A stretch of 64,000 bases of DNA from Schistocerca nitens (lineage: Eukaryota > Arthropoda > Insecta > Orthoptera > Acrididae): positions 498,266,594 through 498,330,593 of the forward strand of contig NC_064619.1 in the NCBI RefSeq assembly GCF_023898315.1, written 5' to 3'. The position numbers and the translations under genes are program-made. The first letter of the stretch is position 1. Every line of letters begins with the position of its first letter. A model generated the notes under the pieces. That model ran no database searches. It was not told the origin of the DNA and saw only the letters and a program-made list of their open reading frames with translations. Shown in pieces: positions 22,111 to 34,205 of this stretch.

Positions 22111-25100
22111 GTTGTAAAGAGGAGCTTCAATAACTAATAACAGTAAAAGCTATCGAATGTGCATGTATCGACTTTAGCAGAATGATGTTCGAGTCTTCTC
22201 TCATTTTTCGGCAAAATCTGAGTTGAACATTGATAGAAAAGTTATGAAGTTAGATTCAGACCTCTTCTCATTAAGAAAAATGACCTGCAAGTGTATTAAA
22301 TTCGCTTAGAAGAAATAAATAACGTGATAATAATCTGCAACAGGAAGCTATAATTGCATAAATATCTTGTATGTGGCTGTGGTGTGCGTACTGTAAGACC
22401 TTCGGTACACACACCATCAGATTATTTGACTTGTCGCTCTAACAAAGAGGGCCGAGTGTCAGCATAAAAATAACTTGGTTCTGGATGCTATTTACAATTG
22501 ACAATCTGAAGTTCCTTTGGTCTTGGTACGTTAATCTTATTGTCACATATCTCTGATACTTGACAAAGTGTCTATACATATCTCTTCATGGCTATGTACA
22601 GGAATATAGTAATCTTATTAGGTGCAGACTGAAACTTGACTATAGACTGGTACAGACTAATGCAGACTGGTACAGACTTATGCAGACAAATGCAGACTGA
22701 CTAATCGGAGGTCTGTACACTCGTTATAATACCTCGAGCATTCAGGTATCACTGCGCGAGTCTGATCCGCGAGGAGAAAAGGTTCTACGTTAGCAGCAAT
22801 CTCATTGGCTGCGTTACATATTAATACGCGGATCGGCGGAAGCAGAATTTGGTCCGTCTCTAAGACAGCGCCATCTCGTTATGCGGAGACGGACGAGCGC
22901 TGCGCCTGCGCTGTTGTGCTTAGCGGGGCGCGCTCTATTGGGAAAGTTGTGTACGCGCTGACTACGCGGAACTATGTACACAACAGTGGCAATAGGCCTA
23001 CTACATAGCTACGTACGGTCAACCAACTAACTGAAAGAGACTGTGTAAAGCTTTGTCCTATGGACTTAAACTATTCAAGAACTTCGACTCACCACGCGCC
23101 ACAACGAAGATTATGTAAACTTGAGTTCCGCAAGTAATGTGGAGTTAAGATCCTAGGCAGTAACGGATAGCACGTTAAGAGCAGAGAGTGTCTTTGTTTA
23201 TTTTAAGGGATACATGCTGGAGGTACACTACAACAGCCTTGTTCGGTTATGTATTTGGTACTGTTCCGCATTCTGAGATGGTTGACAAAGATTTCACAAA
23301 GATTAAGTCACAGGATGGTTTACTTAGCGTAAGAATATTACCGAGTTGCCCTTCCAATTGAACTGACAGATTCTACCATAGAAGAGAGGGCTTACTATTA
23401 GCGCAGGACAAAAGAAGAGTCAAACCACATATCATATCTTACTGCACCAACTTCACCAGGCAGCTATCATGGTAAAATAAGATAAGTTGAAGTTTATACA
23501 TAGGCCTATCAAATGTCGTTCTTGTCCTTCAACATCTCGAATGCGCTATGAGAAGTGGAGGGAGGAGGTCGAGAGAAGAAGGAAAGACAGTGAAACACGA
23601 CGCATTCTCCACCACACGTTGTAAGATGCGTTTCGGAGCACTTACTTTTTATGTAGCAACGGAGAATCCTGCGATTTGATTTTATCAGAAAAATTTAACG
23701 TGTATCTAGCTAAAACAACGTTTATGGTTCATTTGATAACAGATGACCAGAAACAACACTGAATGGACATTTCCTCAGAACTTCAACATACTGCCGATGC
23801 ATGTGTGTCCAGAGGAGAACCATAGGACCATTACGTCATTGAGACAAAAGTTTAAGCGTCGCAGAGGAACAGTGAAGAATCTCCATGTCTGTAGAAGGTA
23901 CGACAGTTTTCATCTAATACAAAATCGATGCTTACGGTTTTTTTAGTTGGCGGCCACCGTGCGTGAAAATACGTTAGAAGAGACCACGGTTGTGAAAACC
24001 GTCGCCGTGACGTCACACCCACAAACCAGAGTTTCGTGTTTCGTGTTAACATCGGATAAATATCCTTTGGAGACCATACGGCATGTGACATTTTCTTCTT
24101 CCCAAAATAAAAATTCGTGCTGAGGGTATGGAGCACTTCCCGATCCTCGACTTCTTTTTCAATGGGAAACAGCTGCCCATTTACAATATGAAGAAGCAGT
24201 TGCCCTGTAACCTACCTATGGCTATTGCGGTGTACACGTCGGTAGGATAGCAATACTCCGGGTGAAGGGCCTCGAGACAGCCCTGTTCTGACCATCAGAG
24301 GTTATTAATTGCTAAAACCAAGACTGAGTGTTCTCTCTACGAATCAAGGCGTCTCGCGGTTCAGAGGTACTGTGCTGAGTCAGAGAGATTTGTCATGAGG
24401 ACGTCCCGGGTGCTGAAGAACTGAAAAAAAACTTTGTAAAACTAATAAATCATTAGCTCCTGGATCTGTTTTGTTTAATCAAAATGAAAGTAATCTCTCC
24501 AGTTTCTTTCACTAGCCTTACAGAGATAATTCTAACGAAAAGTAACAAAATATGTCAGTATGTAGAACAAGTACCCAACATCCGGCAGAAAGTTCCGTGA
24601 TACATTTAACTAGCAAATACTAGTGTCGTAATGTAATAGATGATTTAATATCCTTGTGGACAATGTCTAAGGGTATTGAAATAATTAACAAGTGCAAATA
24701 CAATAATGTAACATTAGTAACGTAATCATGAATATAAAATAATATTTACCTCAAGTGTGTGAAACGGCTCTATAACCACCAATGTTTTTTTTTATTTTTA
24801 AGTAGGTAGGTTAAGAACTTATAAATGAGCTGCATCGTGTATGTTAAATGAAATGTAAGCGGCTAAAGACGGATTCCTGTATTCTCGAATTTCCGAAACA
24901 GTCACTAAGCGTTACAGAGCTGCCCCATATGCTCTTGCCCGTAAAATCGTTTTCCTACCATTCACCGTCATTTCTATGTTACACATTCCACTTTATTTTC
25001 GGAAATTCAATTGTGGGTTCTCGCATTTCCGTTGCATCTCTCCCTTTCACGGTATCAGAACTGGTAGTGTGTATTGTGTAATGAAATGAACTAACTGGAC

Positions 25101-26338
25101 ACCCTATATTTTGATTTGTTTTACAATTAATAAAACAAATATAATATACTGCTGTATCTGGCAATGCTTCGCAGTTGACAAGTATATATGGGAATTGCAT
25201 GTATATCTCAATTTCGGGTACCTTTGGAAATTGTATCAGAGCGCGTATTTGGGCTACTTGTTGAGTCTTCGCCCACACTGAAGGTATGTAACTCCAAACT
25301 GTACTAAATCACATAGAATATAAATGATAAAGACGCCTTTGTTTTTTACTGTTTTAAGGTTTTCTTAAAATTTTTTGTACGTAATAAAATAACAAAAGAT
25401 CAGAAATTACAACATTGTTGGTTTCTTGGATACCTAGTGGTAAGGTGATGAACTGGGCTTCTAAACTACCTGTGATAGGTAAGAAACAGTCTCATTCCAA
25501 CGTATCTGAATGCCGATTTTGAGCCTTCTTCGTTGTTGCTGCAAACAAAACCTTGATTCGCTTAAACTGAATGGTTAAATCGATTGGGATCATTAGTATA
25601 TAGATTATGAGAGGGACCTCCACACTTGCTGGATCTCGGAGTACAGTAACTACAATGACACTATATCGCATAGGTTTAATCTATAAACGGGTACAATTTC
25701 ATAGTACTGGGCTATTCAGATTGCATAGTAGTGTGAATTTTCACTCATGTCAGCCCACATTTGGTGATATTTCATCATACAAAATAGAATGGTTCACGCT
25801 GATGTAATCCAGCAAACAGTTAATATTGATAGCACTCGCCATCCCACAAAACAACAGATGGTCATAAAGGGTGAGACTGAAGGTGTGAGTAGGAACTGTG
25901 TCATGTGGTGATTTCACTGCTTGGCATGGAGTCAAACTTATAATTTTTTAAATTAATTACTGTTTAAATACTCATGTACGTTTCCAACTACATTATCCAC
26001 AGTAGCAGGTCCTTAAAAATGATCTCAGTTAAGTCCAGATTCAAGCTCAAACATTAATTTGAATTTTTACGAAGTATTATCTATCACTGACCAACAAGAA
26101 ATGTGCCCTGTGCGGGCAAGTGCGACAGACTGAAGATAGCTGAAAGCGCAGTTTTTGACTGGTATTCGGACTGTGTTGAACTCATTTTCAAGCTGACACC
26201 ATGTATTTACTGCAAATGTGTGTTTTGTGTTATTATGCTTAAGTGAGAACTTAACAGTGACACCCCCCACCCTTCCTCCGTGAACGTCTCATACCAGACG
26301 AGTGAAACCCCGGATGTTTGCATTGTAGAGTAATTATG
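22111..26338. other. No recognisable gene; possible LTR-like segment near 22.4-23.2 kb
   Basis: No conserved protein motif on either strand. At 22390-22430 there is an imperfect hairpin (GGTGTGCGTAC / GTACACACACC). At 22647-22696 a 20-bp unit, CTGGTACAGACTWATGCAGA, is repeated about 2.5 times. GC content rises around 22750-22980, with a TTATAATA box near 22725. These might be parts of a solo LTR, but paired termini were not demonstrated. The rest (23.3-26.3 kb) shows nothing I can name. Confidence 0.4.
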
Positions 26339-26583
26339 GTGTACGCGTACGAGGAGACAGTGTTTGCGCAGCAATTGCCGAAATAGTGTAACCGAGGCGG
26401 AATAAGGGGAACCAGCCCGCATTCGGCAAGGTAGATGGAAAATCGCCTTAAAAACCATCCACAAGCTGGGCGGCACTCCGAACGTCGACAGTAATCCGCC
26501 GGGCGGATTCGTGCCTGGGACCGGCACGCCTTCCCGCTAGGGAAGCAGCGCGTTAGACGGCACGGCTAGCCGGGCGGGCTCTT
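26339..26583 (-). repeat. Fifth tRNA-derived SINE family, minus strand
   Basis: The reverse complement reads CTAGCCGTGCCGTCTAACGC (A box region), GGCGTGCCGGTCCCAGGCAC, then GGATGGTTTTTAAGGCGATT, CATTCGGCAAG-type and GGTTCCCCTTATTCCGCCTC segments, ending near GTCTCCTCGTACGCGTACAC. It is tRNA-derived with a GC-rich body, and I recall similar repeats from locust genomes. Boundaries are approximate and no target duplication was seen. Confidence 0.75.
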
Positions 26584-28331
26584 CCAGTCATAATACGATA
26601 ACACATAAATACAACTTTCCTGTTATAAAGGTTTACTGTTAAAACCGTCTGTGAAGAAGGAAACAGAACAGCTCATCTTTTTGTTGCGGGACCACATGAG
26701 TCGCCTGATTTTTCCGTTGATTGATCTGATCAATACACATAAGTAAACACACCATTCCTCAGGAACCCGTGCTGATTCAGTAAGCTGTGCAATGAAATTT
26801 AATAAAATGCGATTAGTTTTTGGGACCTGATTACAGTATCTTGAGCGGGTCTTGATTAACGTTCTGTGACTACTACATATGCACATGAGTTTCATTAGCT
26901 ATGAAAGGAAAATCAGTGAACAACAACATTTATAACGGGTTCCACAATTGGCATATTAAGTCTTGAAGGGGGTTAAACATTCGTTATAGACAGTTTCGAA
27001 TCAAGTATTACATAGATTAATGACAGTAACAATATTTGGCCACAATCTGAGATGGATGGGTGCAGCAATTTGGTTACGCCGATTCGCTAGCACGGTTATT
27101 ACATCGCGAAGTTAGGTGATAAGTATGCAGTGATTGCAAGGTGTGAGGATAACAGCAAGTGAAGACAAGTATATAATGTGGCGGAGCGATCGATAGATGG
27201 TACACCACTAAAATTTATCAAGTTCGCACACCTGTTCACCCCTGTCATGCTCTCACTCCAAAGTGCTCTTACCGTAAGCGGAGGCAGTCAGCGTCGAACC
27301 ACAGCAATGTAACTTGAGGGGCCCTTCGTCTTCAGCAGTCGAGTGTGCCTTCTCTAAATTGCTCTGTCTCCACCAATCGAGACCCACCAAAGTCTGTTTC
27401 CGATAAGCCTCCCTTCGACCGTTGGTCGCTGAAAGTTAAAAAAACGCACTCTTCCCAGCCTGGCAGCCGTTTGCTGTGCGCCTCATATTTCTAGCTAATC
27501 ATCAGATTCACCGCCAACTCTGACCACTGTTATAATTTTATAATGTTTTTCATCCTATGTCCAGCAGCTCCATAAAAATACCCTCCCAATCAATTTCTTT
27601 AATGCCACTCTCAGTCTGAAAAGAGGGACTCGGAACCGACGTCACAGACCACCTACCAACACCTGACCAAGTTTTTTCCCACTGGCGCGTTTTCGCCACC
27701 ATGGGAAAACACTGAAAAGAATAAAAAACGTCCTACTGTCTTAATGTCAGCTTGGAGGGCCATCAGCCACACAATTACATCACCGTCAGTGGTGTTTTTG
27801 GTATGTTTGTTGTGCCTTAACACCGCCGTCGTGTCCCTGTGTATTGTCCTCTGCTCTGGCGGTCTATGGCGTGGCACCAGATTGGTTGCTATCCGGCCGT
27901 CCATACAAAATGCTGTCCTGTCCTCTCCTGGTCTTGGGTTCACCGTTAAGCTAGTAAGCACACTGTTAGCCAAAGGGAAGACTCCCGTTCTGTCCCTCCA
28001 TTTCTATACCAGTCGCTCTGCCCTGGTGGCACCTCATCTACCTTGAAAGTTATCTTATCAAAATTATTATTATTAGTATCCTGGTGAACATTTTTCTACC
28101 AAAAATTATTATTATGGCAACAGATGTATGTAAATGTGTAACTCTGCCTCTGAGAATATTACCCTTATTTATACTTTTTTTCTAAAAACTGCTAAGCTAT
28201 CTAGTGAAACTTTATTATCGTTATCATGGAATCTGATATGTAAACGTACAACTTGTTTACTTGTATTACCTAAACCCTTAACCCGACATGTCAGTAATCA
28301 AACATTTTCTGGACCATCCTACTATCGGATA
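26584..28331. other. No recognisable gene
   Basis: Open frames of about 100 codons overlap on both strands at 27650-28050, but neither peptide has a known motif and the two shadow each other. Nothing else can be named. Confidence 0.4.
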
Positions 28332-28342
28332 TGTCAGTAATC

Positions 28343-28535
28343 GCCGGCCGGAGTGGCCGTGCGGTTCTAGGCGCTACAATCTGGAACCGAGCGACCGCTA
28401 CGGTCGCAGCTTCGAATCCTGCCTCGGGCATGGATGTGTGTGATGTCCTTAGGTTAGTTAGGTTTAATTAGTTCTAAGTTCTAGGCGACTCATGACCTCA
28501 GAAGTTAAGTCGCATAGTGCTCAGAGCCATTTTTT
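28343..28535 (+). repeat. Locust-type SINE, copy 3, with 11-bp target duplication
   Basis: Head GCCGGCCGGAGTGGCCGTGC, hairpin GCGACCGCTACGGTCGC, B box AGCTTCGAATCCTGCCTCG and the usual body ending GAGCCATTTTTTT. The direct repeat TGTCAGTAATC flanks it at 28332-28342 and 28536-28546. Confidence 0.93.
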
Positions 28536-28546
28536 TGTCAGTAATC

Positions 28547-29296
28547 TGATAGAGACCAAAAACACCAGAAACTGATTACTATTTCTACGAATCCCGAAAA
28601 ATCAATTCTTTTGTATCTGTAAGTAGTTTTAAAATACTCTCTAACAACCTCTAAGAATTATGCTATAATGCTTCCGCACACAACAGACAACTTAAATCGT
28701 CTTGCCGCTGCACATGTATGAGTATTCTGCTTCCAGCAACATGCTAAAATAATTGAAAAGAAGTACTGGGATCCATGTAGAGTGCAATTCATTGTCACTG
28801 TACTAATGCAACTGTTCCCCTTTTTCTTCTTTATAGAAAGTAAAGGATCGGGAGGGGCTCGTCAACAGGCCTTAAGCGGTATAAAAAGGACAGGAATCAG
28901 TAAAAGCTTTTAATTTACTGTATCCTGAAAATTGACGATTCACACACTGACAAACTTCACTCAGACATTTCTTTTCCTTGAACAGTTTGATTAAAAACTT
29001 TAATTATACAAAATTGCCTTTAATCAGTAATCACATACCTGGTCACAACAAAGACACGAATATTAATTGAATGTATACATACACAAATCTGACAAAATCT
29101 CTCCAGTGGAAAGCAAGCAACAGCTACACACAGCAAAAAAGGCAAATTAAAAAAATCCTCGATTAATACAAAACTCTCCTCTAGTGCCATTAGCACTGTC
29201 AGGGCAGGCTGCGACCTATCCTGACACGTGGCTTCTATTCACACCAGACTGCGTCCGACTACTCTCAACTGCTGTTCGCTCGCTACCATTTGCAAT
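28547..29296. other. No recognisable gene
   Basis: AT-rich spacer. Just upstream of the Jockey LINE (29184-29290) there is a slightly GC-rich stretch without motif. Confidence 0.4.
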
Positions 29297-30806
29297 AATG
29301 CAGATGTTAAGCCTCTATTCAAGAAAGGGGATAAAGAGATACCATCAAACTACAGACCGATTTAACTTTTGCCAGTATTCTCAAAAATTTTAGAAAAAGT
29401 AATGTACAGGCAGCTGCTCAACCATCTGACCACAAATAACATATTATCAAGAACACAGTTTGGATTTCTCAAGGGTTCTGATATCGAGAAGGCTATTTAC
29501 ACCTACAGTGAAAATGTACTTAATTCATTAAATAACAAATTACAAGCAGCAGGTATTTTCTGTGATTTGTCAAAGGCATTTGATTGTGTGAACCACAACA
29601 TCCTTTTAAGTAAATTAGAATTCTATGGTGTCACGGGCAGTGCTGCAAAATGGTTCAAGTCATACCTCACTAACAGGAAACAAAGGGTGTCAGTGCAAGG
29701 GACTAGTGAATTAAGTCATCAGTCATCATCAGAATGGGAAGAAATTACATGTGGTGTCCCACAAGGATCCATCTTAGGGCCATTGCTTTTTCTTGTGTAC
29801 ATTAATGATCTCTCATCAGTTACACTGCCAGAAGCATAGTTCGTTTTGTTTGCAGATGACACAAGTATTGCAATAAATAGTATGTCAAGTGTAGTTCTAG
29901 AAAGATCTGCTAATGATATTTTCATGGATATTAATAAATGGTTTAAAGCCAACTCACAGACATTAAAACTACGAAAAGACTCACTATATGCAATTCAGAA
30001 CCTGTAAGAGGTTTCCACCCACCATATGCATAAAATACGAAGAAGAGCAGATAGAAGAGGTTGACAGTCTTAAATTCCTGGGATTACAACTTGATAATAA
30101 ATTCAGTTGGGAAGAGCACACCACAGAACTGCAGAAACGCCTTAACAAATCTGTATTTGCAATTCGAGTGTTAGCAGACAGAGGCGACATAAAAATGAAA
30201 AAGCTTGCATACTTCGCCTACTTTCATTCCATAATGTCATATGGTATAATATTTTGGGGTAACCCTACAAGTCAAACAAAAGTTTTCAGAGTCCAAAAGC
30301 GTGTAATACGTATTATTTGTAGAGTAAATTCACGGACGTCCTGTAGAAACCTCTTCAAAGAACTGGGTATACTAACTACTGCCTCTCAGTACATTTACTC
30401 ATTAATGAAATTTGTCCTAAATAATATATCTCTTTTTCCAACAAACAGCTCAGTTCATACATACAATACCAGGAACAAAAATGATCTGCACAAGGACTTA
30501 AAAGCACTTACTTTAGTTCAAAAAGGGGTCCACTACTCAGGAACACTCATCTTCAATAATTTGCCCGTAAACATAAAAAATTTAGTTACAAATAAAGATC
30601 AGTTTAAAAGGAGCCTGAAAGACTTACTAGTGGCCAACTCCTTCTACTCCATTGACGAATTTTTTAATAGAAACAAATGACGTATTGTATATATTCATAC
30701 TATTAGTATTGTTATTTCAGCTTAAAAAAAATAAATTGACATGTTCCACATCCACGAGGATCTCCTCAGCACGGATCTATGGATCGAAAATCTAATCTAA
30801 TCTAAT
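29297..30806 (+). mobile_element. Jockey-type LINE, 5' truncated, RT to 3' end
   Basis: A non-LTR retrotransposon of Jockey style. It starts within the RT: VKPLFKKGDKEIPSNYRPI (29303-29361), then QLLNHLTTNNILSRTQFGF, IFCDLSKAFDCVNH with the first catalytic Asp (about 29555-29600), CGVPQGSILGPLLFLVYIND (29750-29810) and FVLFADDTSIAI with FADD (about 29840-29875). A C-terminal arm of 230 codons (29988-30680) contains SLKFLGLQLDNKFSW and SYGIIFWGN. Lesions: TAA at about 29363 (S to stop), TAG at about 29837, and a frame change near 29970. The 3' untranslated region ends in a TCTAATCTAATCTAATC tail at 30789-30806, typical of short tandem LINE tails. The few lesions suggest a fairly young copy. 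Confidence 0.9.
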
Positions 30807-32090
30807 CGACAGTGTTACCATCTTCCACAGTGAAGTAACTTCGGAACACCGAATTCATTATTGCGGCGTTCTCTCTGTTATCTTCCGTTTCGGTGCCGGT
30901 GTGGTCGCTGAGAGAATGAATAAATGATTTTGACCCACTTACTGATTTTACATACGATCAAAGTCTCTTAGGGATTTTAGTCAGATCGGTTGACAACATC
31001 TTAGTTTCGAAATCATTGAACGCTTCTCTCATTGGTCTCCTGACGCTCTTTTTCGCTTCGTTCAGTTTTTGTTTGTCGGCTAGGTTTTTACTTCTCTTGA
31101 ATCTGAGAAGTGCTCTTTGTTTACGTAACGCTTTTCTAACACGGCTATTAAACCATGTTGGATCTTTCCCATCCATTGAAACCTTACTCGGAACATACTT
31201 GTCTAGGGCATATTGAACGACACCTTAGAATTTTTTCGATTTGTTCTCCACATCTTCGTCCTCATCACCGAATATACTGATTGCTGAGATATTCAGAAAT
31301 TTGTATCCTGTCACCCTTGCTCAGAAAATATATCTTCCTACCTTTCTTAACATTCCTTGTAGGACCCGTCGTCATAGATGCTGTCACAGCCTTATCATCA
31401 CTGATACCTTCCTCTACGTTAACTGATTCGATAGGTTTAGGTCTGTTTGTTGCCAGGAGGTTTAAGACATTACCCTCACGAGTTGGTTCTCTAACTATCT
31501 GCTCAAGGTAATTTTCTGACAAGACATCCAGAACAATGCCACACGATTCCCTGTCTCTGGCACCAGTTTTAATGGCAAAACACTTCCAATACCAGCAAGT
31601 TGAAGTCACCCCCTATTACAACGACATGATCAGGAAAATTACTAATGATATTCTGCAGGCTCTGTCTGAAGTGCTCTACAACTACAGATCCTGAACCAGG
31701 TGGTCTATAAAAGCATCCGCTCACCATTTTTGGCCGTTCTTTGATACTCAGATTCACCCAGATTAATTCATATTCGCAATCCATGATAACCTCGAGATTT
31801 CATCAAATTTTTTACTGTAAATAAACACGCCGCCACCATTGGCGATCAGCCTATCCTTACGATAAACATTCCAGTCTTAACTTAGGATTTAGTTGTCATT
31901 GACGTCTGGCTTCAACCAGCTTTCTGATCCCAATACTATCTGTGCATTATAACCTTCAATAAGCGATACTAATTCTGGGACTTTTCCTTGGATGCTCCTG
32001 CAGTTTACTAAAATCATATTAATCTTTTTTATCTCTGGTCTGCGAGGACCAAGATTCTCTGAGGTTGCTGTAGCTGATTTAACAGGCAAA
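30807..32090 (-). pseudogene. CR1 ORF2, endonuclease and pre-RT segment
   Basis: Minus-strand pieces: INMILVNCRSIQGKVPEL (about 32020-31970), LGSESWLKPDVND (an ETWL-like endonuclease motif, about 31940-31905), DRLIANGGGVFIYSKKF (about 31860-31810), SGCFYRPPGSGSVVVEHF (about 31730-31680), VVVIGGDFNL (GDFN motif, about 31630-31600) and REPTREGNVLNLLATNRP. The EN-RT linker then carries PTWFNSRVRKALRKQRALL (about 31160-31105), and SYVKSVSGSKSFIHSLSDHT and a final NSVFRSYFTVEDGNTV reach to 30807. Several stops interrupt. The Asp and Asn of GDFN are retained. Confidence 0.75.
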
Positions 32091-32118
32091 TCGTGTTTGA
32101 TCCCAAGGGAGGGGTCCT

Positions 32119-33106
32119 CTAACCTAAAAAATCCCCATGTGCACGCCACACGTACTCCGCTACCCTATTAGCCGCTTTCTGCGTGTAGTGGACGCCTGAC
32201 CTATTAAGGGGAACCCTACAATTCTGCACCCGATAGCGGAGGTGGAGAGATTCGCATCCGATACCATCGCAGAGCCGTCTGAGCCTCTGGGTTAGACCTT
32301 CCACTCTGCTCCAGACCAGAGGACCGCGAACAACCCTGGGTACGATGCTACAAATAGACAGCTTAGATTGCACCCGCGTGCATTGCTAGTTGCCTTCAAC
32401 AAATCAGAAAGCCGGGGAAAGGAGCCGAGGATGGCTTCAGAACCCAAGCGGCAGGCGTCATTCGTGCCGACTTGTGCCATTACATGCAGCCGGTTGCAGC
32501 CAGTGCGCTCGATAGCCGCCGGCAGGACCTCCTCCATATCACGGATGAGACCTCCCGGCAAAAGTATCGAATGCACACTGGAACTCTTTCTCGCCTTGCC
32601 TGCTATCTCTCTCAGGGCTCCATCACCCACTTAACATTGGAGCTCCCAATTACTAGCATACCCACCGTCTGTAGTTGTTTGGACCAGGCAGGAATACCGA
32701 CCGCTGGCCCAAAAGGGGATGCATCCCGTGCTGGCTCGGAGTTATCATCAACTCTGGGAAGCACCTCGTACCTGTTGCTAAGACGTGGGGAATCAGCCGC
32801 TCGGCCTGCTCCCTCTTTCGCCTTCCGCCCAGTGACACGCCAACTCACCACTGTCTGCCACCCACTCTGGAGTGAGGACGGACCGGTCAGATGTTGCGTA
32901 TCGGAAGCCGCAGAGACGTCTGGGCCACCAGGGGATTCCAGTGACACCAAAGTCGTCGCAGGTCTCGTCACTGGCGCCCCGACGTCACCGCAACTTCGAG
33001 CATTAGCTAGAAGCATGTCGACGGTAGCCAACGCAGATTCCAGCTGTTGACGGACAGCAGCCAACTCTCCTTGTGTCCGCTCACAACAAGCACAGTCCCT
33101 AGCCAA
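32119..33106 (-). pseudogene. CR1 ORF1 with SGNH (GDSL-type) esterase domain
   Basis: Reads from ATG 33106: MARDCACCERTQGELAAVRQ, a short Cys cluster followed by a helical, probably coiled-coil segment, then a Pro/Ser-rich linker. The SGNH blocks follow: VIGSSNVKWV (block I, with the Ser kept but Asp replaced by Ser) at about 32650-32620, MAQVGTNDACRLGSE (block III Asn, about 32480-32440) and NRSGVHYTQKAANRVAEYVW (block V His, about 32200-32145). Such esterase ORF1 proteins are known in CR1-group LINEs, where they associate with the RNA particle. Frame changes near 32625 and 32360-32330 split it into three frames. A complete domain is still traceable. Confidence 0.75.
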
Positions 33107-33115
33107 ATCGTACTG

Positions 33116-34205
33116 TGTATAAAATAGATATTAGTTCTCAAATGGCGCAACCGAGTTTGAAAATATACCAAAGGAGAATGAAGAAACAGTAAGAGTTGGT
33201 GTGCAGATTTCTCAATGAACTCTGAGATCGCAAGCTATTAAACAGAAATAAATTTCTCTACACGGAAAAGTTACGCTAGGAAGCCGCCCTACACAACGAT
33301 ATACACAAGACTTACGCAAAAACAAAAACTACGATTAATTTTATAACCACTAATCTACACAGTAGAATACACACGAACAGTTCACTTCTTTGCAGAAGCA
33401 CGTGAACAAAAAACAAAGACTAAATCAATTTACAGTTTATCACAAAAGTGTTGTTGCTGCTGCTCTGCTGGGCGTCCTCTCGGATCGGCGGCTGCCACTA
33501 CACTCTGTGCAGTACTATATTTTTAAGGAATCAGAGTATCACTTGGAATTCCGAAACTCTTCTTCGAGTAGTCGCAAACGAGCACCTACCAGGGTGAATG
33601 GCTCCGGGTTTGATCCTCGCTAACGTCGAAAGCCTTTCCGAGGTTTTTATTTTTCAGTTTCTGCTCACCAAACGAAGAACATGTTTAGCGACGCCACCTC
33701 TGGTAGCCTGCTTGAACGTGCGCACGCGTCGACCTGGTTGGCTAACTTCAATGCAAAATGACTCGGAAACTGCACAACGATCGACTTTTTTCTTAACAAT
33801 TATTTGTCAACACAACCTCTCTTACCATGCACTTACAAACACTTATTGCTCTTTCTGACCACGCTGCATAATGGAGAAACCATTTGTCTAATGTTTTAAA
33901 TGGCTTGCTATCGTAGTTAAAAGCGACTGCTCGAGAAAGAAAACGATCACAACACAGCACAGCATTTACTTCTTCACAGTGAGGTTTTAAAAGAAAATTT
34001 GCACAATGTTGTTTAAATAAATAGATGGTCTACGTCCGTCAAAATGTTTACTGAATTATCGTGTAACAATGTGAGGTAAATCAGTCAACAGTTTTTCGAA
34101 ATTATGGCTGACAGAGGCTTACTTTATATATTACATATAAATATATTAAAAAATATACAGCCCATGTTCGTCCGAATGTATATGAGAGTATTAAGTAAGA
34201 ATATG
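33116..34205. other. Probably CR1 5' untranslated region, then unassigned sequence
   Basis: Immediately upstream of the CR1 ORF1 the sequence may be its 5' untranslated region. A CTGCTGCTCTGCTGGGCG patch lies near 33455. Nothing else is recognisable, and no gene is seen. Confidence 0.35.

Larger units (their letters stand above)
30807..33115 (-). mobile_element. CR1-type LINE, front half only (ORF1 plus endonuclease)
   Basis: A minus-strand LINE that begins with a gag/esterase ORF1 near 33106 and continues into the endonuclease and pre-RT region, then stops abruptly at 30807 where the tail of the Jockey LINE begins. It has no RT. LINEs normally lose their 5' end, so a copy that keeps the 5' half and lacks the 3' half implies interruption or deletion. 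The combination of an SGNH-esterase ORF1 with an AP-type endonuclease is characteristic of the CR1 group. The remaining third could have been removed when the neighbouring element arrived, or lie outside this window. Confidence 0.8.

Noticed and set aside
27653..28046. Overlapping frames of about 100 codons on both strands
   Set aside because: Neither has a recognisable motif and each shadows the other.
32368..33050. Plus-strand frames of 88 and 192 codons
   Set aside because: They are antisense to the CR1 ORF1, which has real domain motifs on the minus strand.
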